64,000 bases of DNA from Pirellulales bacterium (GCA_028066245.1 JALCBR010000002.1:96758-160757), one strand, 5' to 3'; counted from the first letter of the stretch, positions 26,731 through 36,846 are shown. Numbers and translations are program-made. The notes: generated by a model not told the origin, from the sequence alone.

Positions 26731-28596
26731 TCATACGCCCGAGAAAACCGGCACGTTGGTATCTTCCTGCGGGACATCACTTTCTTCCTCGTGATCGGGA
26801 CGGTCGCGGAAGATCTCCAGTATGCGCGCTCTTCCAATCTGGTCGTAATCGGGTTCTTGGAAGGAGCGCTCTTCACGCTCACTATTGGGTTCCAATTCAA
26901 GGATGACGACCCGCGTTTTGGGGATGCCAATAAAGTGCCGCTCTTCCGCTCGCTGCTTTCCACCGTGCATATCATAGATTTCGAATAGGCAATTGAGCAC
27001 TTTGCGGAAGCGGCGCGAGCCCACTCCATCTCCGACGAAGATAATGTCCAATTCCAGCGCGTTCATCATCCGCAAGAAGTGGTTCCGGGCTTCGCGAGGG
27101 AACAAACGGTAGTAGGGAGTGCCGATGATCTCGTCAAATAATGAGTCATCGTCGTGCAACTCATCCTCAGGCACGTCACGCGACATGCCCACGATGAACC
27201 AATGTTGCGGGCCGAGCCAAAACCCTTGTCCTCGTTTGAAGACGCGGCGCGCCGCCCGCTTGAACAGTTTCTTGAAGCCGGAAGTCAGCACGCGTCGCTT
27301 TTGAATCTCATCGCGGCGTTCGTAGCGCCATAGGTTGTCAGCCGCAGTCAGTCGGCAAAACGGAACTTCCATGGGCCAGGATGGGCCTTCGATGTCAACA
27401 TGCTGCTCGGTTCCATCGCTAACGTTGATTTTTACATCCAATGGATTAGCGCGAGCCGGGGAAAACCTGACGTCCCAACCCTCGCCGCTAAGCTCGCGAC
27501 GAATCTGACGTTGGGCTGGACGGTCGATTTCGCCTTCGACGAACAAAACAGGCCGAACCGAGTGAGACGGATTGGCAAACCGCCCCATCCAGATCAGTCG
27601 CCACAGCAAATAGAGCACAGCGCCAAATCCAGCCAACACACACCACGAGAAGAACAGCCCGAACAGTGGCGTAACAACCATCCCGGACCTCGCACCAGTC
27701 GCACCTGAAAACAACAAGCTGCCGCGGGTGATGACGATTAGCGCGCATGCGATGAGGCCCACTGCCATCAACTGGGCTGAAATCCAGTCGCGATATTCCA
27801 TGACGCGCACGGATTCATCACCGGAGTGCTTGCTCGTCCCTGAAGCTATGGGCAGCATGGGCTTCTTCCAGGTCAAGACAAGACTGGGAACCAATCGAAG
27901 CATCTGTACGACCAGGACGATAGACATGGCCACGATCAAGCCGACAGCAGGAAACCAAGCCGGCATGAAGATGCCTGCGACCAGTAGGATCACCAGAAAC
28001 AACGATTGAGCCACGAACTCGTCACGCACAGAGCGGGGTTGTTGGCCAACGTGCCTGCTGACAAGCTCGTTATGGATCAATGTGACAGGCAGCAGCAACA
28101 TAAATGCAGCCATGGCCGCCATCGCGCACCAAATGAGAGCCAACACGGCCAGGTATAGTGTGTACGAGCCCGATGCAAGATATTCCCGAATGCTGACGGG
28201 GAAGATGTCTCGCAACATCACGAGAGCCACAAGGACTAGTGATGCGGCGAGGATGCCGTAGGACCACAGGTGGGGCATCGCCTGGGGAAGCGAGGGGGAC
28301 TTGCGAAAATCAACGCCGACTTCCATTCGCCACAGTTGTAGGCGAGTCCAGATGCGAAGAAAGCCGCCACGCAGCCGCTCGATCCATCCGGCGCGGAATT
28401 TCGAATGCACAATCGCGGACACGGCCGCCGCCATCGCCACAAGCAATAGGACGCCAATATCTCCCACGTCAGACTGGATCGAACGTCCGGCAATCTCCAA
28501 CGCGGCGATCAGGACCAGCCATGCAGCCAGCAGTAGCCCGCCCGGCTGAAGTAATTGTCGTGCAATGATCGGGAGTCGGTTGGAAAGTGTCTTCAT
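26731..28596 (-). CDS. Multi-pass membrane protein of unknown function with a soluble C-terminal half
   Basis: The 621-residue product has about eight hydrophobic segments between residues 15 and 390, for example LLLAAWLVLIAALEIAGR, GVLLLVAMAAAVSAIVH and LVVQMLRLVPSL. A soluble domain follows, running to the C-terminus, with RPVLFVEGEIDRPAQRQIRREL and an Arg-rich stretch (KKLFKRAARRVFKRGQGF). DELHDDDSLFDEIIG and an acidic tail (HEEESDVPQEDTNVP) lie near the end. I do not recognise a family. The track starts at 28650 but MKTLSNRLPIIARQLLQ at 28596 is the likelier N-terminus, although no clear ribosome-binding site is seen. It lies downstream of cstA, same strand, with 186 bases between. Confidence 0.72.
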   Translation of the reverse strand: MKTLSNRLPIIARQLLQPGGLLLAAWLVLIAALEIAGRSIQSDVGDIGVLLLVAMAAAVSAIVHSKFRAGWIERLRGGFLRIWTRLQLWRMEVGVDFRKSPSLPQAMPHLWSYGILAASLVLVALVMLRDIFPVSIREYLASGSYTLYLAVLALIWCAMAAMAAFMLLLPVTLIHNELVSRHVGQQPRSVRDEFVAQSLFLVILLVAGIFMPAWFPAVGLIVAMSIVLVVQMLRLVPSLVLTWKKPMLPIASGTSKHSGDESVRVMEYRDWISAQLMAVGLIACALIVITRGSLLFSGATGARSGMVVTPLFGLFFSWCVLAGFGAVLYLLWRLIWMGRFANPSHSVRPVLFVEGEIDRPAQRQIRRELSGEGWDVRFSPARANPLDVKINVSDGTEQHVDIEGPSWPMEVPFCRLTAADNLWRYERRDEIQKRRVLTSGFKKLFKRAARRVFKRGQGFWLGPQHWFIVGMSRDVPEDELHDDDSLFDEIIGTPYYRLFPREARNHFLRMMNALELDIIFVGDGVGSRRFRKVLNCLFEIYDMHGGKQRAEERHFIGIPKTRVVILELEPNSEREERSFQEPDYDQIGRARILEIFRDRPDHEEESDVPQEDTNVPVFSGV

Positions 28597-28782
28597 GACG
28601 TTCTTATGGCGACCTTGCGTGCGTCTTGAGTTGTGCAGGCAGGGATTCAAAGCAAAGACGGCTTTGTGCTACCGTTTGGATTGGTCAGCATCGCTTCCAT
28701 TGTAAACACGTTGCTCGCCACTGTCCCAAAGAGTTCTGACGCACGGATACAAATGGTTGCTTCCTCTCCAGGGCATTTGTGC

Positions 28783-30657
28783 TTAGCTTTGGCTTCCCAC
28801 CGCGGCCCCAGCGGGCTCCAATGGCGGCAAGGCTTCCTCCAAGACTCCTTTGGCTTTTCGCCACGCTGAGAATCCTTCGGCGATCATCCAGGCTTCTAGA
28901 GCAAGAATCGCCGTGGCAATGCCGAAGAGCAGATAATTGGGCTCCTCCGCGTTCAGCCAACCTTGCATTTGCCAGGCGAGCGCCCAACTGGGCATGATTA
29001 ACATGACTGTCATCGGGATCAAAATGAACCAGACCGGCTTGTTGCGCCGCCAAAGATAAAACGCAGTCACCATGAAGGCCAACCCGGCCAACAGTTGATT
29101 GATGGCACCAAACAGCGGCCAGAGGATCATGCCGCCGGTTCCTGGGCCTTTGGGACCGGGAATCAGCGCAATCACGCCGGCGAGCAATAGAGCAAATCCT
29201 GTGGCAGCGTACTTGTTGGTCAGTGGTTTGACACGAACTGTTGTTGCCAGTTCTTGCACGACGTAGCGCTGCAACCGCGTAGCCGTGTCCAGCGTCGTCG
29301 CGGCGAAACAGGCTACCAAGACAGCGATCACCGCGATCCCCAGCCGCAATGGAATGCCCAAAGCGGTCAAGAAGTTCGCTCCGCCCTCCACAAACGCTCC
29401 CACCATTTGCGGCAAGCCAAAGTCCTTGAAACGCTGCTTGGACGAATAGCGTGCGTTCCAAACCTCCCGTCCGTGGGCCGCAGGCGATGCGGCTGTCGCG
29501 ACAGCATACTCCCCTTCTGCGGTCACGGTTTGCGCCTCATAAACCCCGGATAGGTTCTTCTTAAACTTCCCCATTCCCACTCCGGCACAGCAAGCGAGAA
29601 TCACCAGCACCGCCAAAGCGCCCTCCAGCAACATCGCACCGTACCCCACGTACCGTGCGTCAGGCTCACACGCGACTTGCTTGGAACTGGTTCCACTAGA
29701 GACAAGGCAATGGAAACCGCTGATGGCTCCACAGGCGATGGTGATGAACAGGAAAGGCATGATCGGCGGGGCATCGGCAGGCTGGTCCTGGGCAACCGCC
29801 GGAGCGCTTTCCGTGATCGATGCCCCCCCGGTACTGCCAGCGACGATCAAACCCAACACCAACAAGACTAACGCAACAACAAGCTGGTGACTGTTGATGT
29901 AATCACGCGGCTGCAACAACACCCAAACCGGCAGCACAGACGCAAAAAAGCAATAGGCGAACAGTAGCCCCGTCCAGATTAGGATCGGAGAGAGTGTGAT
30001 CCCCGCCATCGAGATCGGATTGAGTGTAACCGGCAGCCAATTCGCTCCGACAACAACCGCTCCGTACAAAATGGCCAACGCCAACAATGACGGAACCAAC
30101 AATCCTCCGCCACGGCGATAAACCCAGAACCCTACGCCCACGGCAACCGGCATCGCGATCCACACCGACAGTACGGATTCGGGATACATGTTGAAGATCG
30201 TGGCAATTACCAGCCCAAAAATCGCCAAGACAACAGTCAGGGCGAAAAATAATATCGTCAGGAAAAGGACACGCGTTCGTGGCGCGATCACCCGCCCTGC
30301 GACTTCACCCACGGTTTGACCGCGATTGCGTATGGAAACGATTAGAGCGCCAAAGTCATGCACAGCGCCGATGAAGATGCTGCCGAAGACCACCCACAGC
30401 AGAGCAGGCAACCAGCCCCAAAACACGGCAATCGCTGGGCCTACGATCGGACCAGTTCCTGCGATGCTGGTAAAGTGGTGCCCAAAGATCACCTGTTTCT
30501 TGGTGGGCACAAAATCGACGTCATCGCGCAGTTGGCTGCTGGGTACAGGAGCTTTTTCGTCCAGTCCAAAGATTTTTCGCCCCAGCCAGCGCCCATAGGT
30601 GTGATAGGCGACAATAAAACCGACAAACGATCCGACGGCAATCAGCAGCGTGTCCAT
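28783..30657 (-). CDS. cstA: Carbon starvation protein CstA family peptide / pyruvate transporter
   Basis: The product has many membrane segments and the CstA hallmarks: FGHHFTSIAGTGPIVGPAIA and WGWLPALLWVVFGSIFIGAVHDFGAL near the N-terminus. CstA proteins import peptides or pyruvate under carbon limitation. From ATG 30657 (MDTLLIAVGSFVGFIVAY) it is 624 residues, a usual length; the track's 30936 would add 93 residues that overlap gltA and are not CstA-like. A further ATG at 30714 is possible. gltA is immediately upstream in the same direction, which links a TCA-cycle entry enzyme with a carbon-uptake gene, though common control is only inferred. Confidence 0.92.
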   Translation of the reverse strand: MDTLLIAVGSFVGFIVAYHTYGRWLGRKIFGLDEKAPVPSSQLRDDVDFVPTKKQVIFGHHFTSIAGTGPIVGPAIAVFWGWLPALLWVVFGSIFIGAVHDFGALIVSIRNRGQTVGEVAGRVIAPRTRVLFLTILFFALTVVLAIFGLVIATIFNMYPESVLSVWIAMPVAVGVGFWVYRRGGGLLVPSLLALAILYGAVVVGANWLPVTLNPISMAGITLSPILIWTGLLFAYCFFASVLPVWVLLQPRDYINSHQLVVALVLLVLGLIVAGSTGGASITESAPAVAQDQPADAPPIMPFLFITIACGAISGFHCLVSSGTSSKQVACEPDARYVGYGAMLLEGALAVLVILACCAGVGMGKFKKNLSGVYEAQTVTAEGEYAVATAASPAAHGREVWNARYSSKQRFKDFGLPQMVGAFVEGGANFLTALGIPLRLGIAVIAVLVACFAATTLDTATRLQRYVVQELATTVRVKPLTNKYAATGFALLLAGVIALIPGPKGPGTGGMILWPLFGAINQLLAGLAFMVTAFYLWRRNKPVWFILIPMTVMLIMPSWALAWQMQGWLNAEEPNYLLFGIATAILALEAWMIAEGFSAWRKAKGVLEEALPPLEPAGAAVGSQS

Positions 30658-30799
30658 GACTTGCGAAAGAATCACGGCAAAGAGAGGGTGATGACCTTCG
30701 CTAATATATCCCATGCGAAGGTCAAGTTGACCGCACATTTCCTCCTTATGTGTGGGCAGCCGCATGTCCGAGAGGCAATCGGCAGCTGCTACCCGACTG

Positions 30800-32086
30800 T
30801 CAACGCTGATCCAATGGCTTGAATTGCCGTTCCTTTTCCCCTGTGTAGATCTGCCGCGGACGGGCGATGCGCTTACTTTCGGAACGGTGCATCTCCAACC
30901 ATTGCGCAATCCAGCCCGGCATGCGTCCCATAGCAAACAGCACGGTAAACATGTCCATGGGAATACCGATCGCTCGGTAAATTACACCGGAATAGAAGTC
31001 AACGTTTGGGTAGAGTTTCCGCTCAATGAAGTAGTCATCAGATAAGGCGACTTCTTCCAATTCTTGAGCGATTTCAAAGATAGGGTCGGGGATGTTTCTC
31101 TTCTTCAACAAGCGATTACAAACATCTTTGATGATCGTCGCGCGAGGGTCGTAATTCTTATAGACCCGGTGGCCAAATCCCATCAGGCGAACTTTGCTGG
31201 ACTTGTCCTTCGCCATATCGACATATTTCTTGACATTGCCTCCGTTGTCCCGAATGTCTTCCAACATTCGAATAACAGCTTCATTGGCTCCACCATGCAG
31301 CGGGCCCCACAGCGCACAGATACCAGCACTGATCGAGGCAAACAAGTTTGCGTTGGAACTCCCGACCATCCGCACTGTGCTGGTGCTGCAATTTTGTTCG
31401 TGGTCCGCATGCACAATCAACAGCAGGTTGAGCGCGTCGACAAAGTCGCAATCAATCTCGTATGGTTCGCATGGCACGGCGAACATCATCCGCAAAAAGT
31501 TCTGACAGTAGTTGAGATTATTTTGCGGATAGATGAACGGTTGCCCGATCGATTTCTTGTAGCTGTACGCTGCAATCGTTGGTAGCTTTGCGATCAACCG
31601 ATAGATGCACAACTCCACCTGTTCGTCATCACGTGGATCGAGCGAATCTTGGTAAAAGGTCGATAGTGCGCTGACCGTCGAAGAGAGAATTGCCATCGGG
31701 TGCGCATCTCGCGGGAAACCGTCATAGAACGCGCTCATGTCTTCATGCAGCAACGTGTGCCGCCGTAGTTTCTGGCGAAATTCATCGAGCTGTTGCCGAG
31801 TTGGCAATTCTCCGTAGATCAACAGATAGCTGACCTCCACGAAGTCGCAGTTGACCGCGAGTTGCTCGATGGGATATCCGCGATAGCGCAAGATCCCGTT
31901 CTCACCGTCCAGATAGGTGATCGCACTCTGGGTGGAGCCCGTATTTACGTAGCCCTCGTCAATGGTGATGTAGCCTGTCTGGGCGCGCAGCGCTGAGATA
32001 TCAACTGCATGCTCCTGTTCGCTTCCTTCGATAACCGGCAACTCAAGCTGCCGATCACCTAGCTGAAGCTTGGCCATCTCACTCAT
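30800..32086 (-). CDS. gltA: Citrate synthase
   Basis: Citrate synthase condenses oxaloacetate and acetyl-CoA. At 428 residues it is the type II, hexameric-sized Gram-negative form. Catalytic blocks are visible: HADHEQNCSTSTVRMVGSS, ALWGPLHGGANEAV and LMGFGHRVYKNYDPRA. The Asp of VDFYSGV near the C-terminus completes the triad. An AAAGGGA ribosome-binding site precedes the ATG at 32086. cstA follows after about 140 bases in the same direction. A 400-base divergent intergenic region separates it from the homocysteine methyltransferase-like gene. Confidence 0.96.
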   Translation of the reverse strand: MSEMAKLQLGDRQLELPVIEGSEQEHAVDISALRAQTGYITIDEGYVNTGSTQSAITYLDGENGILRYRGYPIEQLAVNCDFVEVSYLLIYGELPTRQQLDEFRQKLRRHTLLHEDMSAFYDGFPRDAHPMAILSSTVSALSTFYQDSLDPRDDEQVELCIYRLIAKLPTIAAYSYKKSIGQPFIYPQNNLNYCQNFLRMMFAVPCEPYEIDCDFVDALNLLLIVHADHEQNCSTSTVRMVGSSNANLFASISAGICALWGPLHGGANEAVIRMLEDIRDNGGNVKKYVDMAKDKSSKVRLMGFGHRVYKNYDPRATIIKDVCNRLLKKRNIPDPIFEIAQELEEVALSDDYFIERKLYPNVDFYSGVIYRAIGIPMDMFTVLFAMGRMPGWIAQWLEMHRSESKRIARPRQIYTGEKERQFKPLDQR

Positions 32087-32486
32087 AGACGATCCCTTTC
32101 AAATAACTCGGTTGGTCGCAATTGTCGATGCGCTGGAATGCGCGCCGGTCACGGATTGCTGAACCTAGGATGGAACACACTAACCTGCGATAGCACGTTG
32201 CCACTGGGCGCGCCGAATCCGGAATTTCACAGCGCTTACGGAAGCAATGGCGACGCACCGACATGGTACGCGGATCCTACGATCGCAGCCCTAGAGTGTA
32301 TCCGTACAATTAGCGGCAGACAATTGACATGGGGCACGGCATTTGTATCTCATGCCGTCCCATTGATTTGGCTCAAGATACGGTTCCAAAAAAGCAATGG
32401 TTTGAACCGCAGGTTTTCCACGATTGGCAATCCAGTGATTTCTCTGCAACAGGAAGACGTAGCGTCGTCTGATTTTCCGGATTTCC
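32087..32486. other. Divergent intergenic region between gltA and the methyltransferase gene
   Basis: The 400 bases contain no ORF I accept. They include an inverted repeat ACGGCAT-N9-ATGCCGT (32336-32358) beside a TTGACA hexamer (32324-32329). I list the hairpin separately. No riboswitch class could be recognised by eye. Confidence 0.45.
32324..32358 (+). promoter_or_regulatory. Candidate promoter element with inverted repeat
   Basis: TTGACA (32324-32329) is followed 16 bases later by TATCTC (32346-32351), a weak -10. A perfect 7-bp inverted repeat ACGGCAT/ATGCCGT overlaps the spacer and the putative -10. It lies about 130 bases upstream of the methyltransferase ATG. Planctomycete promoters are poorly known, so this is only a candidate promoter/operator. 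Confidence 0.3.
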
Positions 32487-33470
32487 ATGTCAAGCCACCA
32501 CGATCAACTTGAAGCTTTGCTGCTTGCAGATCCTTCGGAGCATGGCATTGCGGTTCTTGCCGATGGCGCGACCGGATCAGAGTTGCAGCGGCGAGGTGTT
32601 TCCACACCTTTGCCACTGTGGTCGACTGCGGCTTTGCTTGACGAAGACTCACGGGTAGTGTTGGGGGGCGTACATCGTGACTACCTTGCCGCCGGTGCGA
32701 AACTGTTGACAGCAAATACCTTCCGCACACACGCCAGAAATCTGCGTTCCTCAGGCAGGGCAGATCAGGCAAATGAGCTTACACGAAACGCAATTGAAAT
32801 CGCCCGATCGGCGATTGCCGAGCACGAAGTTGTCCGCGACCGTGCCCGACAACCTCTGTCTGAGTCCGGTCAACCGATTCTCGTCGCCGGATCCCAGGCT
32901 CCCCTGGAAGATTGCTATTCCCCAGAATTGACGCCGCCTGAAGGTGAACTCCAAGTTGAACATCGGCAGATGTCCGCAAATCTCGCCGACGCTGGTGTGG
33001 ATTTGATTTTTATCGAGACGATGCCGACTTGTCGCGAGGCGGTTTCCGCGGCCATGGCGGCCGCAGAAACGGAGCTTCCGTTTGCGGTTTCATTCGTTTG
33101 CACTGCCACGGGGCACTTGCTCTCCGGCGAGGACTTGACGTCCGCAGTCGCTGCCGTACTTCCATACCGTCCTCGCCTCCTGGGAGTCAATTGCGCCCCG
33201 GCGCCTCGGATGGCAGCAGCACTCACCTTGCTCAAATCCGCAGTTTCGGAAGCACACACCGATGTTGACCTTCTCGCTTATGGGAACATCGGTCAGTCAG
33301 ATCCAGAAATCGGCTGGAGAAACACAAGCGCGGCTGATCCGGTGGTCTACGCGCGCACCGCTCGAGTGTGGCGAGACCTCGGCGTGAAGGTGATCGGCGG
33401 CTGCTGTGGCACAACGCCAGAACATATCGCCGCCTTGCGTGTGGAATTCGCGAGAGTTAATCTTGATTAG
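32487..33470 (+). CDS. Homocysteine S-methyltransferase family protein
   Basis: The 327-residue product has the Zn-dependent methyltransferase barrel of BhmT/MmuM/MetH N-terminal type. Zinc-ligand cysteines appear as LGVNCAP and near the C-terminus as VIGGCCGTTPEHIAAL (the GGCCGT motif). LADGATGSELQRRG at the N-terminus is typical. The methyl donor (S-methylmethionine, betaine or methyl-cobalamin) cannot be told from sequence. It begins 17 residues before the conserved DGATGSEL, at ATG 32487, and there is no obvious rival start. It stands alone and is followed by clpS. Confidence 0.9.
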   Translation: MSSHHDQLEALLLADPSEHGIAVLADGATGSELQRRGVSTPLPLWSTAALLDEDSRVVLGGVHRDYLAAGAKLLTANTFRTHARNLRSSGRADQANELTRNAIEIARSAIAEHEVVRDRARQPLSESGQPILVAGSQAPLEDCYSPELTPPEGELQVEHRQMSANLADAGVDLIFIETMPTCREAVSAAMAAAETELPFAVSFVCTATGHLLSGEDLTSAVAAVLPYRPRLLGVNCAPAPRMAAALTLLKSAVSEAHTDVDLLAYGNIGQSDPEIGWRNTSAADPVVYARTARVWRDLGVKVIGGCCGTTPEHIAALRVEFARVNLD

Positions 33471-33549
33471 CTGAGGCTTCTTCGCAGTGGTCGACACCGC
33501 CAGCTAACTATTTGACAAGTCGTCTCTCGGTAGAGGACAGAAGAAAGTC

Positions 33550-33900
33550 ATGGGTGATCTCGAAAGGTCGACGGCTGTCGAGACGCCAGTCGAACCCAGG
33601 CAAACGCCACCTAGGCCAAAGCGTCAACCGCAATTTGGTGTCATGGTTGACAACGATGACGACCATACATTTCCGTATGTGATCGAGGTGTTCCAGAAGG
33701 TTTTTGGATACAAGACAGAGAAGTGCGTCAAACTGGCTTTGACCATTCACAATCAAGGTCGTGCGGTGGTTTGGTCGGGCTGGAAAGAGATCGCTGAACT
33801 CAAGGTTGATCAAATCAAGAGCGCTGGAAAAGATTTCTACGCCGCAGCAGGGCCTGTCGCATATCCGTTGAGTTGCCGTGTTGTTCCCATGCCGGGCTAG
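33550..33900 (+). CDS. clpS: ClpS family adaptor protein
   Basis: ClpS delivers N-end-rule substrates to ClpA-type AAA+ unfoldases. Here 116 residues carry a flexible Pro-rich N-terminus (about 1-28). The ClpS core then starts at GVMVDNDDDHTFPYVIEVFQ, with IHNQGRAVVWSGWKEIAELK in the second half. The DDxHTxxxVxxV motif forms the usual substrate pocket. The partner clpA is not in the window. Transcription is in the same direction as the methyltransferase gene, with an 80-base gap. The extension on the N-terminus may be functional, as such tails are threaded into ClpA in known cases. Confidence 0.9.
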   Translation: MGDLERSTAVETPVEPRQTPPRPKRQPQFGVMVDNDDDHTFPYVIEVFQKVFGYKTEKCVKLALTIHNQGRAVVWSGWKEIAELKVDQIKSAGKDFYAAAGPVAYPLSCRVVPMPG

Positions 33901-33999
33901 CTTGTAACCTTAAGGCACTAATCCTCTAGCGTTATTGACGCAGGACTCGCAGCGCCCCAAGTGCGAAAGGCAACGAGATTTGGGTAAGCTGCTTCTGGC

Positions 34000-35409
34000 T
34001 CACTTTCTGAGAATGGCGTTCATGTTTCGCTTGTAAGCTTCCACGCCGGGCTGGCCGTAGGGATTGATTCCAATCAACCGTCCTTCTAATACGGTGGCCA
34101 ACATCATGGTTTGTAGAAACTCGCCGAGCGAATCCTCATCCTTGGCAGGCAGCGTGAAAGTGGCCGTCGGGCGGCCGTCTTCGCAATAAGCTTGATTCGT
34201 CCCTTCCATGGCAGCGCGCAGCATGTCAGGCAAAGGCATCCCAGCCAACTCGTTGAGTTGATCTTGATCGACGTCACTCTGCGGGAGCGAAAGCGATGGC
34301 GAACTAAATCGCGCAATGCTCAAATTGGTTATGAGTTTGTCGCGTTGGCCTTCCTGATGCTGTTGTCCACGAGAATGCAAATCGCGTGTGTTAACAACTG
34401 TCAACGGAGTCGGACCACGCTCTTGTTTGCCCAGACTTTCGGCCAGCAGTTGGTCGTACCAAAACCCCACGGCTTCGAGTCCATCAGCCCAGACGGAAAG
34501 AACGCGGATATCCGTGCCGGCCTGCTCCCAGAGTTGCGAGATGGCCACATAGTCCATGGTGGGGTTCTCGCCCGGTAGCGAATTTGCAAAACGCTCGTTC
34601 GCTCTGGCCGCGCCGCCGAGGAGTTGTTCGGCATTTAGTCCTAGTACGGCCGCCGGCAGCAATCCAACCGGTGAGAAAACGGAAAACCGTCCGCCCACGC
34701 CCTCGGGAATGGTGAAGACATTCTGGCAGCCAAGGGCCGTGGATAGATCTCGCAGTTTTCCCTGTGCTCCTGTAATGGGCACGATGAACTCACCAACGCG
34801 GTCGGCGACTTTACCCCGCAAGTCTTGCAGGAACAGTCGGAATCCGGTGGCTGTCTCCAGGGTTCCACCACTTTTACTGATCACGATTACCGCATAGCGG
34901 TCGTGCTTGTTGTCTTGCTCGAACCGACAGGTGCTGACAATGTCCAGCACGGCAGATGTTGCATCGTTATCTAGGCCGTTCCCAGCAAAGTACAACCGCG
35001 GGCCGGAACGTTGTTCAGATGGCAATTCATTGTGCAGCGGGTGACAACAGGCTTGCATGATGGCCTTGGCGCCCATGTACGAACCGCCAATCCCGAGCAC
35101 GACAATCGTATCGACAGCATCCGTCAGTTCTGTGGCAACCCTTTGGATGCGGCCTAGTTCGCTCTGTTCCGTGTCTTGCTCGAACTCGGCCAAGATGCGG
35201 TCTGGCAGTTCGTGAAAGCCAGCGTCCAACGGTTGATCTATCTGTGCAACATCGCCGCCGTCAGCCCAGACCTTGGCGTCAGCCAACACGCGGTCTCGCG
35301 ATTCGGTCAGCTTCGGGTAGAGTTCATTGAGCGCTGCCTGAGTCGGCGCGTTCTCCCGTGGTGACGTCAGGCCTTCAGCCAGGGCAGTTTGGAAATCGTA
35401 TCGCAACAT
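34000..35409 (-). CDS. pgi: Glucose-6-phosphate isomerase
   Basis: The 469-residue product interconverts glucose 6-phosphate and fructose 6-phosphate. VLGIGGSYMGAKAIMQA is the phosphate-binding SIS block, VIVISKSGGTLETATGFRL the second SIS loop, and EGVGGRFSVFSPVGLLPA the Pgi signature block. The length lies between the short archaeal and long eukaryotic types and is usual for Bacillus-like Pgi. It converges with clpS (100 bases between) and is divergent from the phosphoglycerate mutase gene (217 bases). Both genes act in glycolysis, but no shared operator is visible. Confidence 0.95.
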   Translation of the reverse strand: MLRYDFQTALAEGLTSPRENAPTQAALNELYPKLTESRDRVLADAKVWADGGDVAQIDQPLDAGFHELPDRILAEFEQDTEQSELGRIQRVATELTDAVDTIVVLGIGGSYMGAKAIMQACCHPLHNELPSEQRSGPRLYFAGNGLDNDATSAVLDIVSTCRFEQDNKHDRYAVIVISKSGGTLETATGFRLFLQDLRGKVADRVGEFIVPITGAQGKLRDLSTALGCQNVFTIPEGVGGRFSVFSPVGLLPAAVLGLNAEQLLGGAARANERFANSLPGENPTMDYVAISQLWEQAGTDIRVLSVWADGLEAVGFWYDQLLAESLGKQERGPTPLTVVNTRDLHSRGQQHQEGQRDKLITNLSIARFSSPSLSLPQSDVDQDQLNELAGMPLPDMLRAAMEGTNQAYCEDGRPTATFTLPAKDEDSLGEFLQTMMLATVLEGRLIGINPYGQPGVEAYKRNMNAILRK

Positions 35410-35625
35410 GAAAGTTCTGTGGGCGGCAATGCTTGATCAATGTGCTAAGGACACGTCCTCGCCATGCCGTGGCTCTAGACGTGAAGAGATTCCGAGAGAA
35501 TACCGCGTCGTGGTCCGCGCGGATACCGTCGTTGTCATCTCGCTTCCCCTGGCGATGCCGATGTGCTACCAAAAGACGAAATCCACCGTAACCACGACAC
35601 ATCGGCGCGAAACGAGGCTCTTAAT

Positions 35626-36846
35626 ATGGATATGCACGAATTGACACGCGAACTGTGCGAAGGCAACGAGTCCAAGATCGTGGTGCTGGTGGCTGACGGT
35701 TTGGGCGGATTACCGTTAGAGCCCGGCGGCAAGACAGAACTGGAATCCGCAGCTACTCCCAACATGGACGCTCTGGCCGTGACGGGAATTTTGGGCGGCA
35801 GCATTCCCGTCAAGCCAGGCATTACGCCAGGGAGTGGGCCCGGGCATCTGGGGCTGTTTGGCTATGACCCGTTGAAGTATCGGATTGGTCGTGGTGCTTT
35901 GGAAGCGACCGGCATTGGCTTTGAGTTGCAGCCGGGTGATGTCGCCGCGCGAGGGAATTTCTGTACGCTCGACACGGATGGAAATATCTCGGATCGCAGA
36001 GCGGGTCGTCTTCCCACTGCGGAGAGTACTCTGCTGGCGGAGCGGCTCAATGAAATCAAGATTGAAGGCACCGAAGTAATCGTTCTGCCCGTCCGCGAAC
36101 ACCGGTTCGTGGTCGTGTTTCGCGGACCGGCCTCTGGAGACTTAGCGCTGGGGGATCGCGTCAATGATACTGACCCGCAATCAACTGGTATTCCGCCGTT
36201 GCCTCCAGAAGGTCGTGACAAACCAAGTCAGCGGACGGCCAAGATCGCGGTTCAGTTTGTTGCCGCCGCTGGCGAATTGCTGGCAGATGAACGCCAGGCC
36301 AATGGCCTGACTTTGCGTGGGTTTGCGGAGCGTCCCAACTTGCCTACCTATGAAGATGTGTACGGACTGAAGTCGGCGGCGATTGCCGTGTATCCAATGT
36401 ACAAAGGTCTTGCGCGCCTTGTCGGTATGGATATTGTCGGTGAAGCCAAGACGTTGGACGAGCAAATGGACGTGCTGCGAGATATCTATGATCAGTACGA
36501 TTTTTTCTTTCTGCACTACAAGTACACTGACAGCACTGGTGAAGACGGTGCCTTTGGCGAAAAGGTCAAGAAGATCGAAGCCTTTGACGCGGCGGTTCCT
36601 TCAGCAATTGCCCTGAACCCCAGCGTGTTGATTATCACCGGTGACCACAGCACACCGAGCTTTCTCCGCAGCCACAGTTGGCATTCCGTACCTACGCTGC
36701 TGGCTTCCGCTGCCTGCCGGCCTGATCGATGTACTGAATTCTCGGAATCTGCCTGTGTGCAAGGTGGTCTTGGCCAGTTCGAGGCTAAGTATCTCATGCT
36801 GTTGGCTATGGCCAACGCGGGACGATTGGGAAAGTTCGGTGCGTAG
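35626..36846 (+). CDS. apgM: Cofactor-independent phosphoglycerate mutase, archaeal (ApgM) type
   Basis: The 406-residue product matches the alkaline-phosphatase-superfamily mutase of archaeal type. KIVVLVADGLGGLPLEPGGK carries the first metal Asp. GPGHLGLFGYDP and IGRGALEATGIG follow, and TGDHSTPSFLRSHSWHSVP provides the last metal ligands. It interconverts 3- and 2-phosphoglycerate. The annotation as phosphonopyruvate decarboxylase often seen for relatives is misleading. I chose ATG 35626 (MDMHELTRELCEGN), which has a GAGG ribosome-binding site at the right distance, over the track's 35563, which adds 21 unlike residues. It converges with the sulfatase gene; only 15 bases separate their stops. 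Confidence 0.92.
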   Translation: MDMHELTRELCEGNESKIVVLVADGLGGLPLEPGGKTELESAATPNMDALAVTGILGGSIPVKPGITPGSGPGHLGLFGYDPLKYRIGRGALEATGIGFELQPGDVAARGNFCTLDTDGNISDRRAGRLPTAESTLLAERLNEIKIEGTEVIVLPVREHRFVVVFRGPASGDLALGDRVNDTDPQSTGIPPLPPEGRDKPSQRTAKIAVQFVAAAGELLADERQANGLTLRGFAERPNLPTYEDVYGLKSAAIAVYPMYKGLARLVGMDIVGEAKTLDEQMDVLRDIYDQYDFFFLHYKYTDSTGEDGAFGEKVKKIEAFDAAVPSAIALNPSVLIITGDHSTPSFLRSHSWHSVPTLLASAACRPDRCTEFSESACVQGGLGQFEAKYLMLLAMANAGRLGKFGA

